Notes: generated by a model from the sequence alone, not told the origin. DNA of 47,406 nt from Clostridia bacterium (GCA_034926675.1 JAYFQW010000035.1:1-47406), one strand, 5' to 3'; counted from the first letter of the stretch, positions 1 through 7,616 are shown. Made by a program: numbers and translations.

Positions 1-289
1 CTGCCGCCGGCTGACGCAACGATGGCGCTGCCTCCGGTTGAGTAGGAAACAGCGCATCCTATCGGCTCTCCAAACCGGCTGAAGCACGGCCATGGAATCG
101 CACGGGGCACAGCGCCGCCGCCGGCAAGGAGCCCCTGATGCGGCTCCCAGGCGGCGGCGCCCACCGATGGAACTGCGGCATCAGCTTTCAGCAGTTCCGC
201 AGATGTGGCGCACGTATCGGAAGAGCCAGGTTGCGTGAGGCGGCTAGAGGAGACTCGGGAGTCTGAACGCGAAGAGAATCACAACGGCA
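1..289. other. no recognisable gene; presumed inner side of an IS terminus
   Basis: I translated both strands and found no continuous recognisable protein; all frames are short or stop-rich. The stretch lies on what should be the inner side of the IS256-like terminal repeat at 290-318, yet it does not read as an IS256 transposase C-terminus. The missing rest of hsdM is not here either. It may be a non-coding part of the element or other rearranged sequence. Confidence 0.4.
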
Positions 290-318
290 ATTTACACCAC
301 TTGACAAGACGTGACCCA
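290..318 (-). repeat. IS256-like terminal inverted repeat, left copy
   Basis: These 29 bases are an exact reverse complement of 42702-42730. The layout, an outer tract GGGTCACGTCTTGTCAAG followed inward by TGGTGTAAAT, resembles IS256-family ends, where the inner part carries a TGTGTAAA-like run. By that analogy the element would extend leftward from 318, away from the hsdM remnant. The element family is inferred; the perfect inverted match is seen directly. Confidence 0.6.
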
Positions 319-373
319 CCCCTTTTCCGTCGCATCCGAAGGTTTCCTTAAATTGTATCCAACTCGTCAGCAT

Positions 374-1057
374 TATTTCGTAGATCGTGTTGCCCGCCTC
401 GGGCTTGGTGAGCTGAACCAGGAGGCGCACGACCTCGACAGGAGTGTAGAACTCCCCGCCTTTCTTGCCTGCGCTGTCGGCAAAATACTTGATAAGGTAT
501 TCATAAGCCGCGCCCAGCAGGTCGGGGAATTCGAAATTGTCATTGACCAACACGAATTGAGGTTGGTTGAAATGGTCCAGCAGGTCTTTCCACTTCTGGT
601 CGGGGATCTTGGTCTTGCCTTTGACGGCGTTGAAATCGATGTTGTTCTTGAGCACTCCGGCGAGGGCATCGTTTTCGTCTTCAATCGCAGCTATCGCCTT
701 ATTGAGCATATTGCCGATATCGTATTTCAGGTCCTTCAGCGCTGGAACCGTTTCGCCGTTTTCGTCGATCCACGACTGATGCCAGCGAGCGCGCACAGGA
801 ACAAAGAAGGTCTCGCCGTAAGATGTCTTGTCCTCAAGGAGCTCGTCAATCAGTTCGGGCCTATCTTTCAGATGAGCAAAGGACTCATGAACCAAGTGTT
901 CGCGCCTGAGATCGAACTCATCCGATAAACGCTTAAGAAATAGCATGCCGAATATGAATTCTTTGAACTCCGAAGCATCCATGCTGCCACGCAGGATATC
1001 GGCAGCCCTGAGAAGGAAGTGCTCCAGCTTGGAAAGGGTTATCTTTTCGGTAGACAA
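374..1057 (-). pseudogene. hsdM: type I restriction DNA methyltransferase (HsdM), 3'-truncated
   Basis: N-terminal part of the modification subunit of a type I restriction system, which would methylate adenine using SAM. The HsdM_N helical domain is clear ([20 protein letters not shown]) and the methyltransferase domain begins with [17 protein letters not shown]. The frame then leaves homology just before the SAM-binding DPxxGxGG motif, about 55 bases from the IS256-like repeat at 290-318. The NPPY catalytic motif is missing and no hsdS or hsdR is in view. The start is best placed at TTG 1057 with GGGGGAG five bases upstream, giving the expected N-terminus ([20 protein letters not shown]); a longer open frame running up to 1579 has no homology there. 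It is almost certainly dead. Confidence 0.85.
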
Positions 1058-1825
1058 ACGAAACTCCCCCTGCGCCGTGAATCTCTGGCATAGTTCGTCA
1101 GAACGAGACGATGTCCCTGCAGCGGTTGGGGCTAGATCAGCGATGTGCTCTACTGTGCCGCGAGCGAAGACGAAATGCCATCGTTTGAGAGCCCCAACTG
1201 ATTGAACTGCTCTATCCTGGGCACGGTGATGGGAGACGGCGAGACGATCAAAAGATGTGAACTCGGATAGAGGCCAGAGAGCGGGCACTGCTCCCATCGC
1301 GTTCCACTTGCCGGGAGATCCCAGCCGCGCAGCCACACCATCGCACCGCGCCACAGCGCAGCCGCCCCGCCCCGCTGCCCCGATCGATGGCTTAACCTGC
1401 AAACCCGCAGGGTGATCCGGGTTGATCCAAGGGGTGGTTACTATCTGTCCATCGAGAGGCAAAGCCTGCATCAGAAGTGTCCACCCAGTGCTGCTCGTGC
1501 GTCCGGGCCCCCCGAATCGCACAGCAACTGGGATCGAACCAGGCAAACTGGGACTCAGGACAGCCCCGCCTGCCCTCAAAACCCGCCATCATGCCGAGGG
1601 GTGGTGAATTACGATCCAGCGAAACGCGAAGGCTGCACAGAGAATGACCAGGGGGTGGATCGCAACTGTCCACCCCACCGTGGTTCGCAGGATCCGAGCC
1701 CGAACACGAGCCCAAACCCGGGGTAGGAGCCGAAGCCGAAGCCGATATCAGAGCAGAGCCCGCGCCGCCGCGGCTCCCTTCTGAGAAGTATGTTCTCAGC
1801 AACAGTGAGCGTTGGAATGAGGTTG
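1058..1825. other. intergenic debris
   Basis: About 770 bases without a supportable gene. Open frames on both strands are proline, arginine and serine rich and do not resemble known proteins. The only structure I can support is three repeats of IS21-end type between 1431 and 1672. Around 1720-1770 lies a low-complexity run rich in GAGCC and GAAGCC. Confidence 0.5.
1431..1672 (+). repeat. three 20-bp direct repeats, probable IS21-family end
   Basis: Units at 1431-1450, about 1598-1617 and 1651-1670 all begin GGGGTGG and mostly end in CTGTCC or GATCC (for example GGGGTGGATCGCAACTGTCC). Multiple short repeats starting GGGTGG and clustered at one end are typical of IS21-family termini. No istA or istB reading frame remains nearby, so this would be an isolated end left after loss of the element. 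Spacing is irregular (about 167 and 53 bp), which argues against CRISPR. Confidence 0.4.
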
Positions 1826-1853
1826 AAATGAAACCGGGCCTCTCGGCCCGGTC
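1826..1853 (-). terminator. hairpin downstream of the hexaheme cytochrome gene
   Basis: Minus-strand ACCGGGCC, loop GAGA, GGCCCGGT: a perfect 8-bp GC-rich stem followed by TTTCATTTC. It lies about 70 bases after the cytochrome stop, as expected for a Rho-independent terminator closing the long minus-strand run. The T tract is interrupted. Confidence 0.6.
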
Positions 1854-1923
1854 CTTATGTAATTGCCAGTCATCCTAACTCACAGCCTACGCCGCGCCAG
1901 TACGCCAGGGCATGCCTATCCGC

Positions 1924-2448
1924 CTACCACTTGTGGCATTTCACGCACTCGTCATCGTTCTCGATCCACTCTGCATGGCAGCCGATGCAGGTATCGTGGG
2001 AGATGCTCACCGGTGCTGATCCATTCTCTCCGTGCACCTGCCCACCGTGGCATGCCTGGCAATCAAGCCCAACTCCCTCATGGAGGGTGTGCGGGATCTT
2101 CATTGTCTCAGTCTCGCTGATGCTCTTGGCCTTAGGGTGGCACCTCAGGCAGAAACTCTCGTCCGCCTCAACCTTGAGGTCCGGCGTGGCCCCTGACTTC
2201 TCCACCCTCTTCATGCGTGCAATATTGAGCATGCCCCGGACCCATCCGCCGACGCCAGGTCCTGTGTGACAATCCCAGCACTCTACGTTCTTGTGGTTTG
2301 ATTCCTTCCATGACTGCGCATACGGCGCCATCGAGTGGCATGAACCACACGACTCCGACGCCTGCTCACGCCTCGAGGCTGCCACAGCCCCTCCAATTGC
2401 TACGACGAGAACGACCAAGATGATAGCCTGCAGCTTACGCGTAGACAA
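1924..2448 (-). CDS. membrane-anchored hexaheme c-type cytochrome (NapC/NrfH-like N-terminus)
   Basis: A 174-residue protein with an N-terminal membrane anchor (residues about 6-23, IILVVLVVAIGGAVAAS) and six CxxCH heme-binding motifs: CGSCH, CWDCH, CLRCH, CQACH, CIGCH and CVKCH. The first part (SCGSCHSMAPYAQSWKESNH) resembles NapC/NirT/NrfH quinol dehydrogenases, which usually bind four hemes. It should sit on the outer face of the cytoplasmic membrane and carry electrons from the quinone pool or another donor; the partner is unknown, and no nitrite reductase is adjacent. The start is TTG at 2448 with GGAGG eight bases upstream. It is the last gene of the minus-strand redox cluster, just after rex. 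Heme count is read directly; function is inferred. Confidence 0.85.
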   Translation of the reverse strand: MSTRKLQAIILVVLVVAIGGAVAASRREQASESCGSCHSMAPYAQSWKESNHKNVECWDCHTGPGVGGWVRGMLNIARMKRVEKSGATPDLKVEADESFCLRCHPKAKSISETETMKIPHTLHEGVGLDCQACHGGQVHGENGSAPVSISHDTCIGCHAEWIENDDECVKCHKW

Positions 2449-2485
2449 CTGACGAACCTCCTTTGTGATGAACGGGCTGCCCCAA

Positions 2486-3130
2486 TTAGTCGGTGTAGAA
2501 TGCCAGGCTCTGGAGCTCGAGGGTTAGGTCAGATGCATGGACCTTAACATCCTCAGGCGCAGTGAGGTTCACTGGCGCGAAATTGAGCACTGCCTTTATC
2601 CCCGCAGCCACGCACTGATCCATCACTGCCTGCGCGTGATCGGCCGGCGCCGCGATCACGATTATCTTGAGCCCAAGCTCGCTGATTCTATCCCTCAATT
2701 CATCCACATGAAAGACGGGAACGCCTGACTGCTCAGATCCGATCTTCGAAGGATCCACATCGAATATCGCAGCAATGTGCAGCCTATCTCTGACCACGCT
2801 GCCTGAACCGCCGTGGGTGTCAACGTGATAGTGAACGAGCGCCCGCCCCAGGTTTCCGAATCCCACCAGCCCGATATCTGTCCTCTCGCCCAATCGGAGA
2901 ATATCGTGGAGTTGAGAGATGAGGTATTTCGCATCGTAACCGATGCCCTGTTTGCCGAATTCCCCAAAGAACGTGAGGTCCTTTCTGACCTGCGCCGGGG
3001 TTAGCCCTGTCCATTGCCCCAATTCCTGCGATGATACGATGACGTGGTCTCTCCTTGCGTAGTCCTCAGCTGCCCTGAGATAGAGAGGCAATCGCCTCAC
3101 GACCACATCTGGTATCCTGCTCTTCCTCAT
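2486..3130 (-). CDS. rex: redox-sensing transcriptional repressor Rex
   Basis: 214 residues. Rex senses the NADH/NAD+ ratio and represses fermentation and respiration genes when NADH is low. The N-terminal winged helix contains the conserved SSQELGQWTGLTPAQVRKDL and FGEFGKQGIGY; the Rossmann domain has the nucleotide-binding GFGNLGRAL; the C-terminal swapped helix is present (LELQSLAFYTD). I chose the ATG at 3130, where MRKSRIPDVVVRRLPLY matches the family start, AGGGGG lies upstream, and the ATG overlaps the stop of the RseC-like gene (ATGA). A 14-residue longer form is possible. Its position in an operon with a hydrogenase-like sensor and HATPase proteins fits a local redox regulator, perhaps autoregulatory, but I found no clear Rex operator palindrome. 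Confidence 0.95.
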   Translation of the reverse strand: MRKSRIPDVVVRRLPLYLRAAEDYARRDHVIVSSQELGQWTGLTPAQVRKDLTFFGEFGKQGIGYDAKYLISQLHDILRLGERTDIGLVGFGNLGRALVHYHVDTHGGSGSVVRDRLHIAAIFDVDPSKIGSEQSGVPVFHVDELRDRISELGLKIIVIAAPADHAQAVMDQCVAAGIKAVLNFAPVNLTAPEDVKVHASDLTLELQSLAFYTD

Positions 3131-3603
3131 TTGCTGCCCCCTGGCCTCTCGCATTTGCCCATAGCTGAGCATTCTAGGTTGTCGGGGTCAACCACCTCTG
3201 TCGCCACCGACATGAACGAGGAGGCCCCGACCGATCGGTCGTAAAGATGAACCCCATAGTATCCAAGGGCAAGGAAGAGGAACCCGCCGATAGCCGAGGC
3301 CAGTGAATGACCGATTACGAGGCCTGCCCTGCTTGCCGCAGCCGGCCCCAACCCAAGGCCCGCTAGGAACGCAAGCAACGGGACTCCATATGCAAGCCCA
3401 GCTGCACGCATCAGCTCGCGGCCGGAAAGCTCCAACGCCACGGTGTCGCCTACATCCGCACCTGCCTCGTTCCTCACGGTCACGGCGTGAGGCGCGTTGT
3501 TTCCCAGCTGACATGCGCCACAGCTCTTGCACGCCGTTGGCCGGCTTACCAGCACCTCGACATGATCTCCGTTCAAGCGCTGCACTACCCCATACTGCCT
3601 CAT
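3127..3603 (-). CDS. RseC/MucC-like (SoxR-reducing system) membrane protein
   Basis: 158 residues of the RseC/MucC family. The N-terminal soluble domain carries a cysteine cluster (CKSCGACQLG, about residues 25-33) followed by a beta-rich stretch (VGDTVALEL) typical of the family, then two membrane segments (about 66-90 and 100-120). RseC works with Rnf-type electron transfer in SoxR reduction in proteobacteria; in Firmicutes it is commonly found near [FeFe]-hydrogenase or Nuo-like genes with unproven function. Both ends overlap neighbours by ATGA (start with the HATPase stop, stop with rex), so it is translationally coupled in the redox operon. Confidence 0.85.
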   Translation of the reverse strand: MRQYGVVQRLNGDHVEVLVSRPTACKSCGACQLGNNAPHAVTVRNEAGADVGDTVALELSGRELMRAAGLAYGVPLLAFLAGLGLGPAAASRAGLVIGHSLASAIGGFLFLALGYYGVHLYDRSVGASSFMSVATEVVDPDNLECSAMGKCERPGGSK

Positions 3604-4148
3604 GCCGACCCACCAAGCCCCCTCTCACCCTCTGCGATGAAATCCCGGATGAACAGGGCCACCTCGGGAAGGCTCAACGGCACATCTCCAAGAGCGGCCC
3701 GAATCTCTCTGGTATCCACGTGAAAAGATCTCTCCCCCCGCACGTGATTATACACGAAATCCACGTTTGGGTTACATACTGCCAGCACACGAAATGTGTC
3801 AGCCATGTTGCCCAGAGGCGCGCGGTCGATATGCGAGAGCCCAAACACCGCAGTGACAGTCGCCCCAGCGCCACACGAGCTGTCGATCCCGAGACCGCCG
3901 CCGCATCTTTCGGCCGCGGCAGCGAAAAGCGGAACTCCCAGGCCGACAGGGCGAGTAATGCGTGAGGTCACGAACGGGTCTACGATTCTTCGGGCGGTCT
4001 CTGGATCCATCCCGGATCCGTCGTCGGTCACACGTATGGTCATGGAGTCTGCTTGGGCATTCTCGATCACGTCGATCTGCACAAGCCCGGCGCCCGCGGA
4101 AATCGAATTCTGCACGATATCGAGAATGTGAAGCGATAACTCTCTCAT
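3600..4148 (-). CDS. ATP-binding protein, histidine-kinase-type ATPase domain
   Basis: 182 residues. The first 110 or so form an HATPase_c fold: N box HILDIVQNSISAGA, G1 box DDGSGMD and a G2-like loop GLGVPLFAAAAERCGGG. There is no phosphoacceptor histidine domain, so it is not a complete kinase. The C-terminal 70 residues (FRVLAVCNPNVDFVYNHV onward) are a small domain I cannot name. Proteins like this accompany DRTGG proteins and sensory hydrogenases in clostridial operons; a signalling role is inferred. The start is ATG 4148, behind GGGGGG at -6; a ten-residue longer frame lacks a ribosome site. The gap to the PHP gene is 66 bases; the stop overlaps the RseC-like start. Confidence 0.85.
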   Translation of the reverse strand: MRELSLHILDIVQNSISAGAGLVQIDVIENAQADSMTIRVTDDGSGMDPETARRIVDPFVTSRITRPVGLGVPLFAAAAERCGGGLGIDSSCGAGATVTAVFGLSHIDRAPLGNMADTFRVLAVCNPNVDFVYNHVRGERSFHVDTREIRAALGDVPLSLPEVALFIRDFIAEGERGLGGSA

Positions 4149-4214
4149 GCTGATCCCCCCGCCACTGAAAACGGCCAACCCCGCTGGAATTGCGCAGCCT
4201 TGCCTGCGGCCAGT

Positions 4215-5009
4215 CTATAGGACCTCCACCCGTCGGCCCCCCACTCCGCGTAAGGCCATGATGATCTCCGACGCCGTAGGCGCCTCAGCCCAGATGAGCG
4301 AGGAACCAAGTCCAATCTCGTCCAGGGAGTGAGCATCTGATGAACAGACGAGCGTGCGCCCTACAATGGCAGGGATGTGTGCAAAGGCCTGAGTTCCGCA
4401 GGTGTTGCGGGATATCTCGACCGCAGGTATGTCCAGGTGTTCAGGGATGAAACCAAGCTGCCCCAGTATGCTGAATGAGGGCCTGTCTACATGTGCTGGC
4501 AAGCAGATCCCGCCGAGCTCTGCAGCGCGGAACGCCACATCGTCCACAGACAGGCGCGTGGGTGCAGCAAGAAGCGCATGTTCCTCCCGGATTTCACCTG
4601 TGGCAGCGTCCTGCACCCATTGCTCTCCGAAGATCTCCCTTACATTGACTCCCGGCGCCCTCGCAATCGCCACTTCGCGCTCCCACTCCCCCAACGCCGC
4701 CAAGCTCGGGAGCAGCACCAACAGGTGGACGTCTTCCACGGTCGACACTTCCATGCCCGCGATTACGGTGAGCACGGATCGGCAGGGGTTCGCATTCACA
4801 TCCGCCGCCGCAGCTTCCGCCGCCGCCTCCGCGTTCGCTTCTGCAATCGCCCGGGCCACGTTGCCGCCAGTGTTGTGGTCGGTGATGGCAACGACATCGA
4901 TCCCCACCTCGCGGCATCTCCTCACGATGCTGCCCGGGCTCATCTCCCGGGAGGCGCACGGCGAAAGGAAGGTGTGTACATGCAGATCCGCCGCGAAGGC
5001 CCGGGGCAT
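4215..5009 (-). CDS. PHP-domain phosphoesterase-like protein
   Basis: 264 residues of the PHP superfamily, metal-dependent phosphoesterases. Metal ligands are visible in order: DLHVHT near the N-terminus, AITDHN (about 43), GMEVS (about 85), a histidine in DVHLLVL, PAHVDR (about 175) and CSSDAH (about 225). An alanine-rich insert (AEANAEAAAEAAAADVNAN, about 55-75) separates the first ligands. This subtype is regularly found beside DRTGG and HATPase proteins in hydrogenase operons of anaerobic Firmicutes; the substrate is unknown. The gene begins one base after the upstream DRTGG stop, with AGAGGGGAAG as ribosome site, so it belongs to the same transcript. Confidence 0.88.
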   Translation of the reverse strand: MPRAFAADLHVHTFLSPCASREMSPGSIVRRCREVGIDVVAITDHNTGGNVARAIAEANAEAAAEAAAADVNANPCRSVLTVIAGMEVSTVEDVHLLVLLPSLAALGEWEREVAIARAPGVNVREIFGEQWVQDAATGEIREEHALLAAPTRLSVDDVAFRAAELGGICLPAHVDRPSFSILGQLGFIPEHLDIPAVEISRNTCGTQAFAHIPAIVGRTLVCSSDAHSLDEIGLGSSLIWAEAPTASEIIMALRGVGGRRVEVL

Positions 5010-5010
5010 T

Positions 5011-5355
5011 CTACACTTCCCCTCTCACTCCGAGGGCGTACATCTTTCCTACTGTCTCGAAGGCCGTCATCCGCGTCGTCAGAACCGGTATTCCACGGGC
5101 CTCCGCCTTCTCCACCGCATCGGCGTTCATCGTAAGTCCTCCGACTACAACTACTGCCGACAGGTTAAGCAGCGCAGCAACTGCCACGACATTCTGATGA
5201 ACCTGCGAGGTAACCCATATTGCCCCATCCTTCGCGCGCCCCATCACATCGCTGAGCAAGTCGGATGAATACCCCGCCTCAACCTCGCGATCCAAAGAGC
5301 TGCACCCTGCGATGCACACCAATCCGAGGGCATCTGCGATCTCCCTCAACGTCAT
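5011..5355 (-). CDS. DRTGG-domain protein (second copy in operon)
   Basis: 114 residues made almost entirely of a DRTGG domain, named for a motif seen here only in part. Strand-helix pattern: MTLREIADALGLVCIAG, then GYSSDLLSDVM, AIWVTSQVHQNVVAVAALLN, AVVVVGGLTMNADAV, and the end TAFETVGKMYALG. DRTGG domains occur in HPr-kinase and phosphotransacetylase-related proteins and as stand-alone small proteins of unknown ligand. The start is fixed by an ATGA overlap with the hydrogenase-like gene; the open frame continues 44 residues further upstream but only as antisense of that gene. It pairs with the DRTGG gene at 7230-7616; the two share about the same length and layout. Confidence 0.85.
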   Translation of the reverse strand: MTLREIADALGLVCIAGCSSLDREVEAGYSSDLLSDVMGRAKDGAIWVTSQVHQNVVAVAALLNLSAVVVVGGLTMNADAVEKAEARGIPVLTTRMTAFETVGKMYALGVRGEV

Positions 5356-6695
5356 GGCAACGACTTCCCTTCTCGTTTCCCCATGGACGGCACGTCTTTC
5401 TTTGCGAGCCTGAGCAGTTCCTCGGCGACCTCCTGCATCCTCTCTCTCAGCTTGAACACGCAGTCTATCTCCGATGCCCTCCCGCATGCGATGTCTTCAG
5501 CGTGGGACCTGCATGTTGGAGATCCGCATGCTCCGCAGTCTAGGCCCGGAAGGCCCTCCACCATCCGCTCGAGTTCACTCATCTTCATTATTGCCGTCTC
5601 AAGGCACGCATCAAGCTCAAGGCCTGATAGGGGCGGAATCTCACCGGATATCGAGAAGAACTCCTCGCCCAGCTCGTCCACAGTGCCGATAGCAGATGCA
5701 ATCGCCTCAGCCGTGTTTCCCTCCAGGCTCTCGGAGATCTCCCTCATCCTCACCCTGGCCACAAATGGATTTTCAACGGTGACCGGCCCCCCAACACATC
5801 CTGCTGGGCAGGCCAGGGCCTCGATGTAATCCACTCCAGAGAGGCGCCCTCCGTCCGCCTCCTCAAGCACGCCGAGAACGTTGTGGATTCCATCCACTGC
5901 GAGAGAGTTCCGAATCCCGATGGCACGGAGTTCTCCTCCGTTTCTCGCCCATCCGAACCCCAGAGACGAGCCTCTGTGCATCGGTCGCGCGACCCCGTTC
6001 GCACCGAGGCGGCTTACGATCTGTCCGTAGATATCAGCGATGGATATAGCCCCATCCACATACGATTGCACAGAGCCCACAGGCGCAATGGCAGATGTTA
6101 CCTTGGCCGCACACGGAGTTATGAAGAACACGCCGATTCGGGCGTCGTCGATGCCGAGGCTTCGCGCGGCCTCCAGCCTGCTGACCCTGGCCGCCGCGTA
6201 CATCGGGCTCTCCACCCTGGCTATGTGCGGGATAAGACCTGGGAAACGCACCTGGATGAGGCGGACCACAGCCGGACAGGCAGCAGATATCAAGGGCCTG
6301 GGCTCGGGGTGACTGGAAACATACCGACGGATGCACTCTGTCGCTATGTCCGCGCCGTACGACACATCGCACACGGAATCGAAACCAAGCTGTAGCAGTG
6401 CCCACACCACTTCGTCAGGGTTTTGGGCCCGTCTGATCTGCCCATACAGAGTTGGCGCAGGCACAGCTATTCGGTAATCGAAGCGCATCAGGTCATCGAG
6501 GGAACTGGTGATCACGGCCTTCGCGTGGTTCTCGCATGTACGCACACATTCGCCGCAATCGATGCACCTTTCGACGCTGATCACGGCCTTTCCCTCCCGA
6601 ACCCTGATGGCCTCGGTAGGGCATCTCTTGATGCAATTCGTGCATCCTTTGCATTTGTCCTCGAGGAGTCTCACGGAATGGAATCTGGCAGTCAA
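5352..6695 (-). CDS. sensory-type [FeFe]-hydrogenase-like iron-sulfur protein
   Basis: 447 residues. Two N-terminal [4Fe-4S] ferredoxin motifs (C15, C18, C21, C25 and C44, C47, C50, C54), then an H-cluster domain, then a C-terminal Fe-S motif (GLDCGACGSPTCRSHAEDI; C387, C390, C395, C404). H-cluster cysteines are kept in SAACPAV (C140), TPCAAK (C195) and ACPAGC (C296, C300), but the residue before C140, a proton-transfer cysteine in catalytic hydrogenases (TSCCPGW), is alanine. That change is known in the sensory enzyme HydS of Thermotoga. I infer an H2 or redox sensor rather than a bulk hydrogenase. No PAS domain is fused. TTG start at 6695 with AAGGGG 11 bases upstream. Neighbours are ATPase, DRTGG and PHP signalling proteins. 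Confidence 0.88.
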   Translation of the reverse strand: MTARFHSVRLLEDKCKGCTNCIKRCPTEAIRVREGKAVISVERCIDCGECVRTCENHAKAVITSSLDDLMRFDYRIAVPAPTLYGQIRRAQNPDEVVWALLQLGFDSVCDVSYGADIATECIRRYVSSHPEPRPLISAACPAVVRLIQVRFPGLIPHIARVESPMYAAARVSRLEAARSLGIDDARIGVFFITPCAAKVTSAIAPVGSVQSYVDGAISIADIYGQIVSRLGANGVARPMHRGSSLGFGWARNGGELRAIGIRNSLAVDGIHNVLGVLEEADGGRLSGVDYIEALACPAGCVGGPVTVENPFVARVRMREISESLEGNTAEAIASAIGTVDELGEEFFSISGEIPPLSGLELDACLETAIMKMSELERMVEGLPGLDCGACGSPTCRSHAEDIACGRASEIDCVFKLRERMQEVAEELLRLAKKDVPSMGKREGKSLP

Positions 6696-6741
6696 GTCCG
6701 CATCAACCCCTTCACGACGTCGACGATAGCAGAGCCTCCCC

Positions 6742-7158
6742 CTAGTTTACGCCGATCACGATCGTCACTACGGTGCCTGCACCCATATTCGATTCGATGT
6801 TGAACAGATCGGAGCATCTCTTCATGTTCGGCAACCCCATTCCGGCCCCGAATCCCATCTCTCGCACCTCATCTGAGGCGGTGGAGAAGCCCTCGCGCAT
6901 AGCAAGTGAGATATCCGGTATGCCGGGGCCCTCGTCCCGCGATGTGAGGGTGATCCGCCCCGAATCCACCACAAGAGACAGACTCCCGCCGATTGCGTGG
7001 ATCACCAGGTTCATCTCAGCCTCGTAGGCCGCCACGGCAGCCCTCCGAACTAAGTCGGATGAGATGCCGAGCTGCCTGAGGATCTGCTTTATCCTGGCCG
7101 CTGCCTCGCCGGCCGCAGCGAAGTCGTATTGGACGATGGGGAATTCCATGGAGATCAT
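6742..7158 (-). CDS. anti-sigma-factor-type serine kinase / ATP-binding protein
   Basis: 138 residues, a stand-alone HATPase of the RsbW/SpoIIAB type. Motifs: N box AAYEAEMNLVIHA, G1 box RDEGPGIPD, and G2 region GFGAGMGLPNMKRCSD. Such proteins bind ATP and hold or phosphorylate partner proteins; in this operon type the partner is unknown and no sigma factor or anti-anti-sigma factor is adjacent. The start is uncertain: ATG 7158 gives MISMEFPIVQYDF behind GCGGGG; a GTG at 7233 overlapping the upstream stop (GTGA) would add a glycine-rich 25-residue leader that does not look like folded protein. It lies between the DRTGG gene and the hydrogenase-like gene (46-base gap). Confidence 0.85.
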   Translation of the reverse strand: MISMEFPIVQYDFAAAGEAAARIKQILRQLGISSDLVRRAAVAAYEAEMNLVIHAIGGSLSLVVDSGRITLTSRDEGPGIPDISLAMREGFSTASDEVREMGFGAGMGLPNMKRCSDLFNIESNMGAGTVVTIVIGVN

Positions 7159-7229
7159 GACCCCGCTCGCCCCATCCGCACCTCCCGCCCCGCCCGCGCC
7201 CTCTGGCTGCCCGCAGCAGCTCACGGCCC

Positions 7230-7616
7230 TCACACCCCAGAGGCCGGAGAGGGCCCGTGCTGCTCGCGAATGTAAGTGCCGCTGATTCCCGCGCCGTACA
7301 GCACTCCGCAGGTCTCAAACAGAGGCAGACAGGTTGCCATCAGAGGGATTCCCCGCTCACGCGCTAACGCGATCACGTCGTCGCTCGGGCGCTTGCCCCT
7401 TACGAATATTATGCCTGAGAGGCCCGCCACCTCAGCGGTCCTCACTACCTGAGCGCTTGTAAGGCCGGTGCAGAGCAGCGTGTTCTCATGAGTGAATGCT
7501 AGAACATCGCTCATGAGGTCCGCACCGCAGGCAGTGTCGATCTCCAGAACCGAGAGCTTGTCCTCGCCTGCAAGGATCTCAGCCCCGATGAGCTTCTTGA
7601 TCTCACCTAGCTTCAA
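7230..7616 (-). CDS. DRTGG-domain protein (first copy in operon)
   Basis: 128 residues, a single DRTGG domain: KLGEIKKLIGAEILAG, then CGADLMSDVLAFTHENTLL, GLTSAQVVRTAEVAGLSGI, IFVRGKRPSDDVIALARERG, ending FETCGVLYGAGISG. Function is unknown; stand-alone DRTGG proteins recur in redox and hydrogenase operons of anaerobes. The start is TTG 7616 with GGAGGG seven bases upstream; ATG 7631 and the longer frame to 7733 have no ribosome site, and the longer frame would read through a GC-rich hairpin. First of the tightly coupled sensor genes. Confidence 0.82.
   Translation of the reverse strand: MKLGEIKKLIGAEILAGEDKLSVLEIDTACGADLMSDVLAFTHENTLLCTGLTSAQVVRTAEVAGLSGIIFVRGKRPSDDVIALARERGIPLMATCLPLFETCGVLYGAGISGTYIREQHGPSPASGV

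Noticed and set aside
311-928. Plus-strand open frame of 205 codons opposite hsdM
   Set aside because: Antisense of clear HsdM homology; the protein shows no family features.
1455-1480. GCAAAGCC-containing stretch considered as a second c-di-GMP riboswitch
   Set aside because: The AAACC block, the CCTAA segment and the two hairpins are missing, and no gene follows on that strand.
1431-1672. Repeat cluster considered as a CRISPR array
   Set aside because: Only three imperfect 20-mers with very unequal spacing (167 and 53 bp) and no cas genes.
2400-2490. Rex operator (TTGTGA-N6-TCACAA type) near the cytochrome or rex start
   Set aside because: Only half-sites such as TTTGTGATGAA are present; no palindrome.
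5352-6695. Call as a catalytic H2-producing hydrogenase (HydA)
   Set aside because: The proton-transfer cysteine is alanine and no HydB/HydC or NuoE/NuoF partner is adjacent; sensory type fits better.
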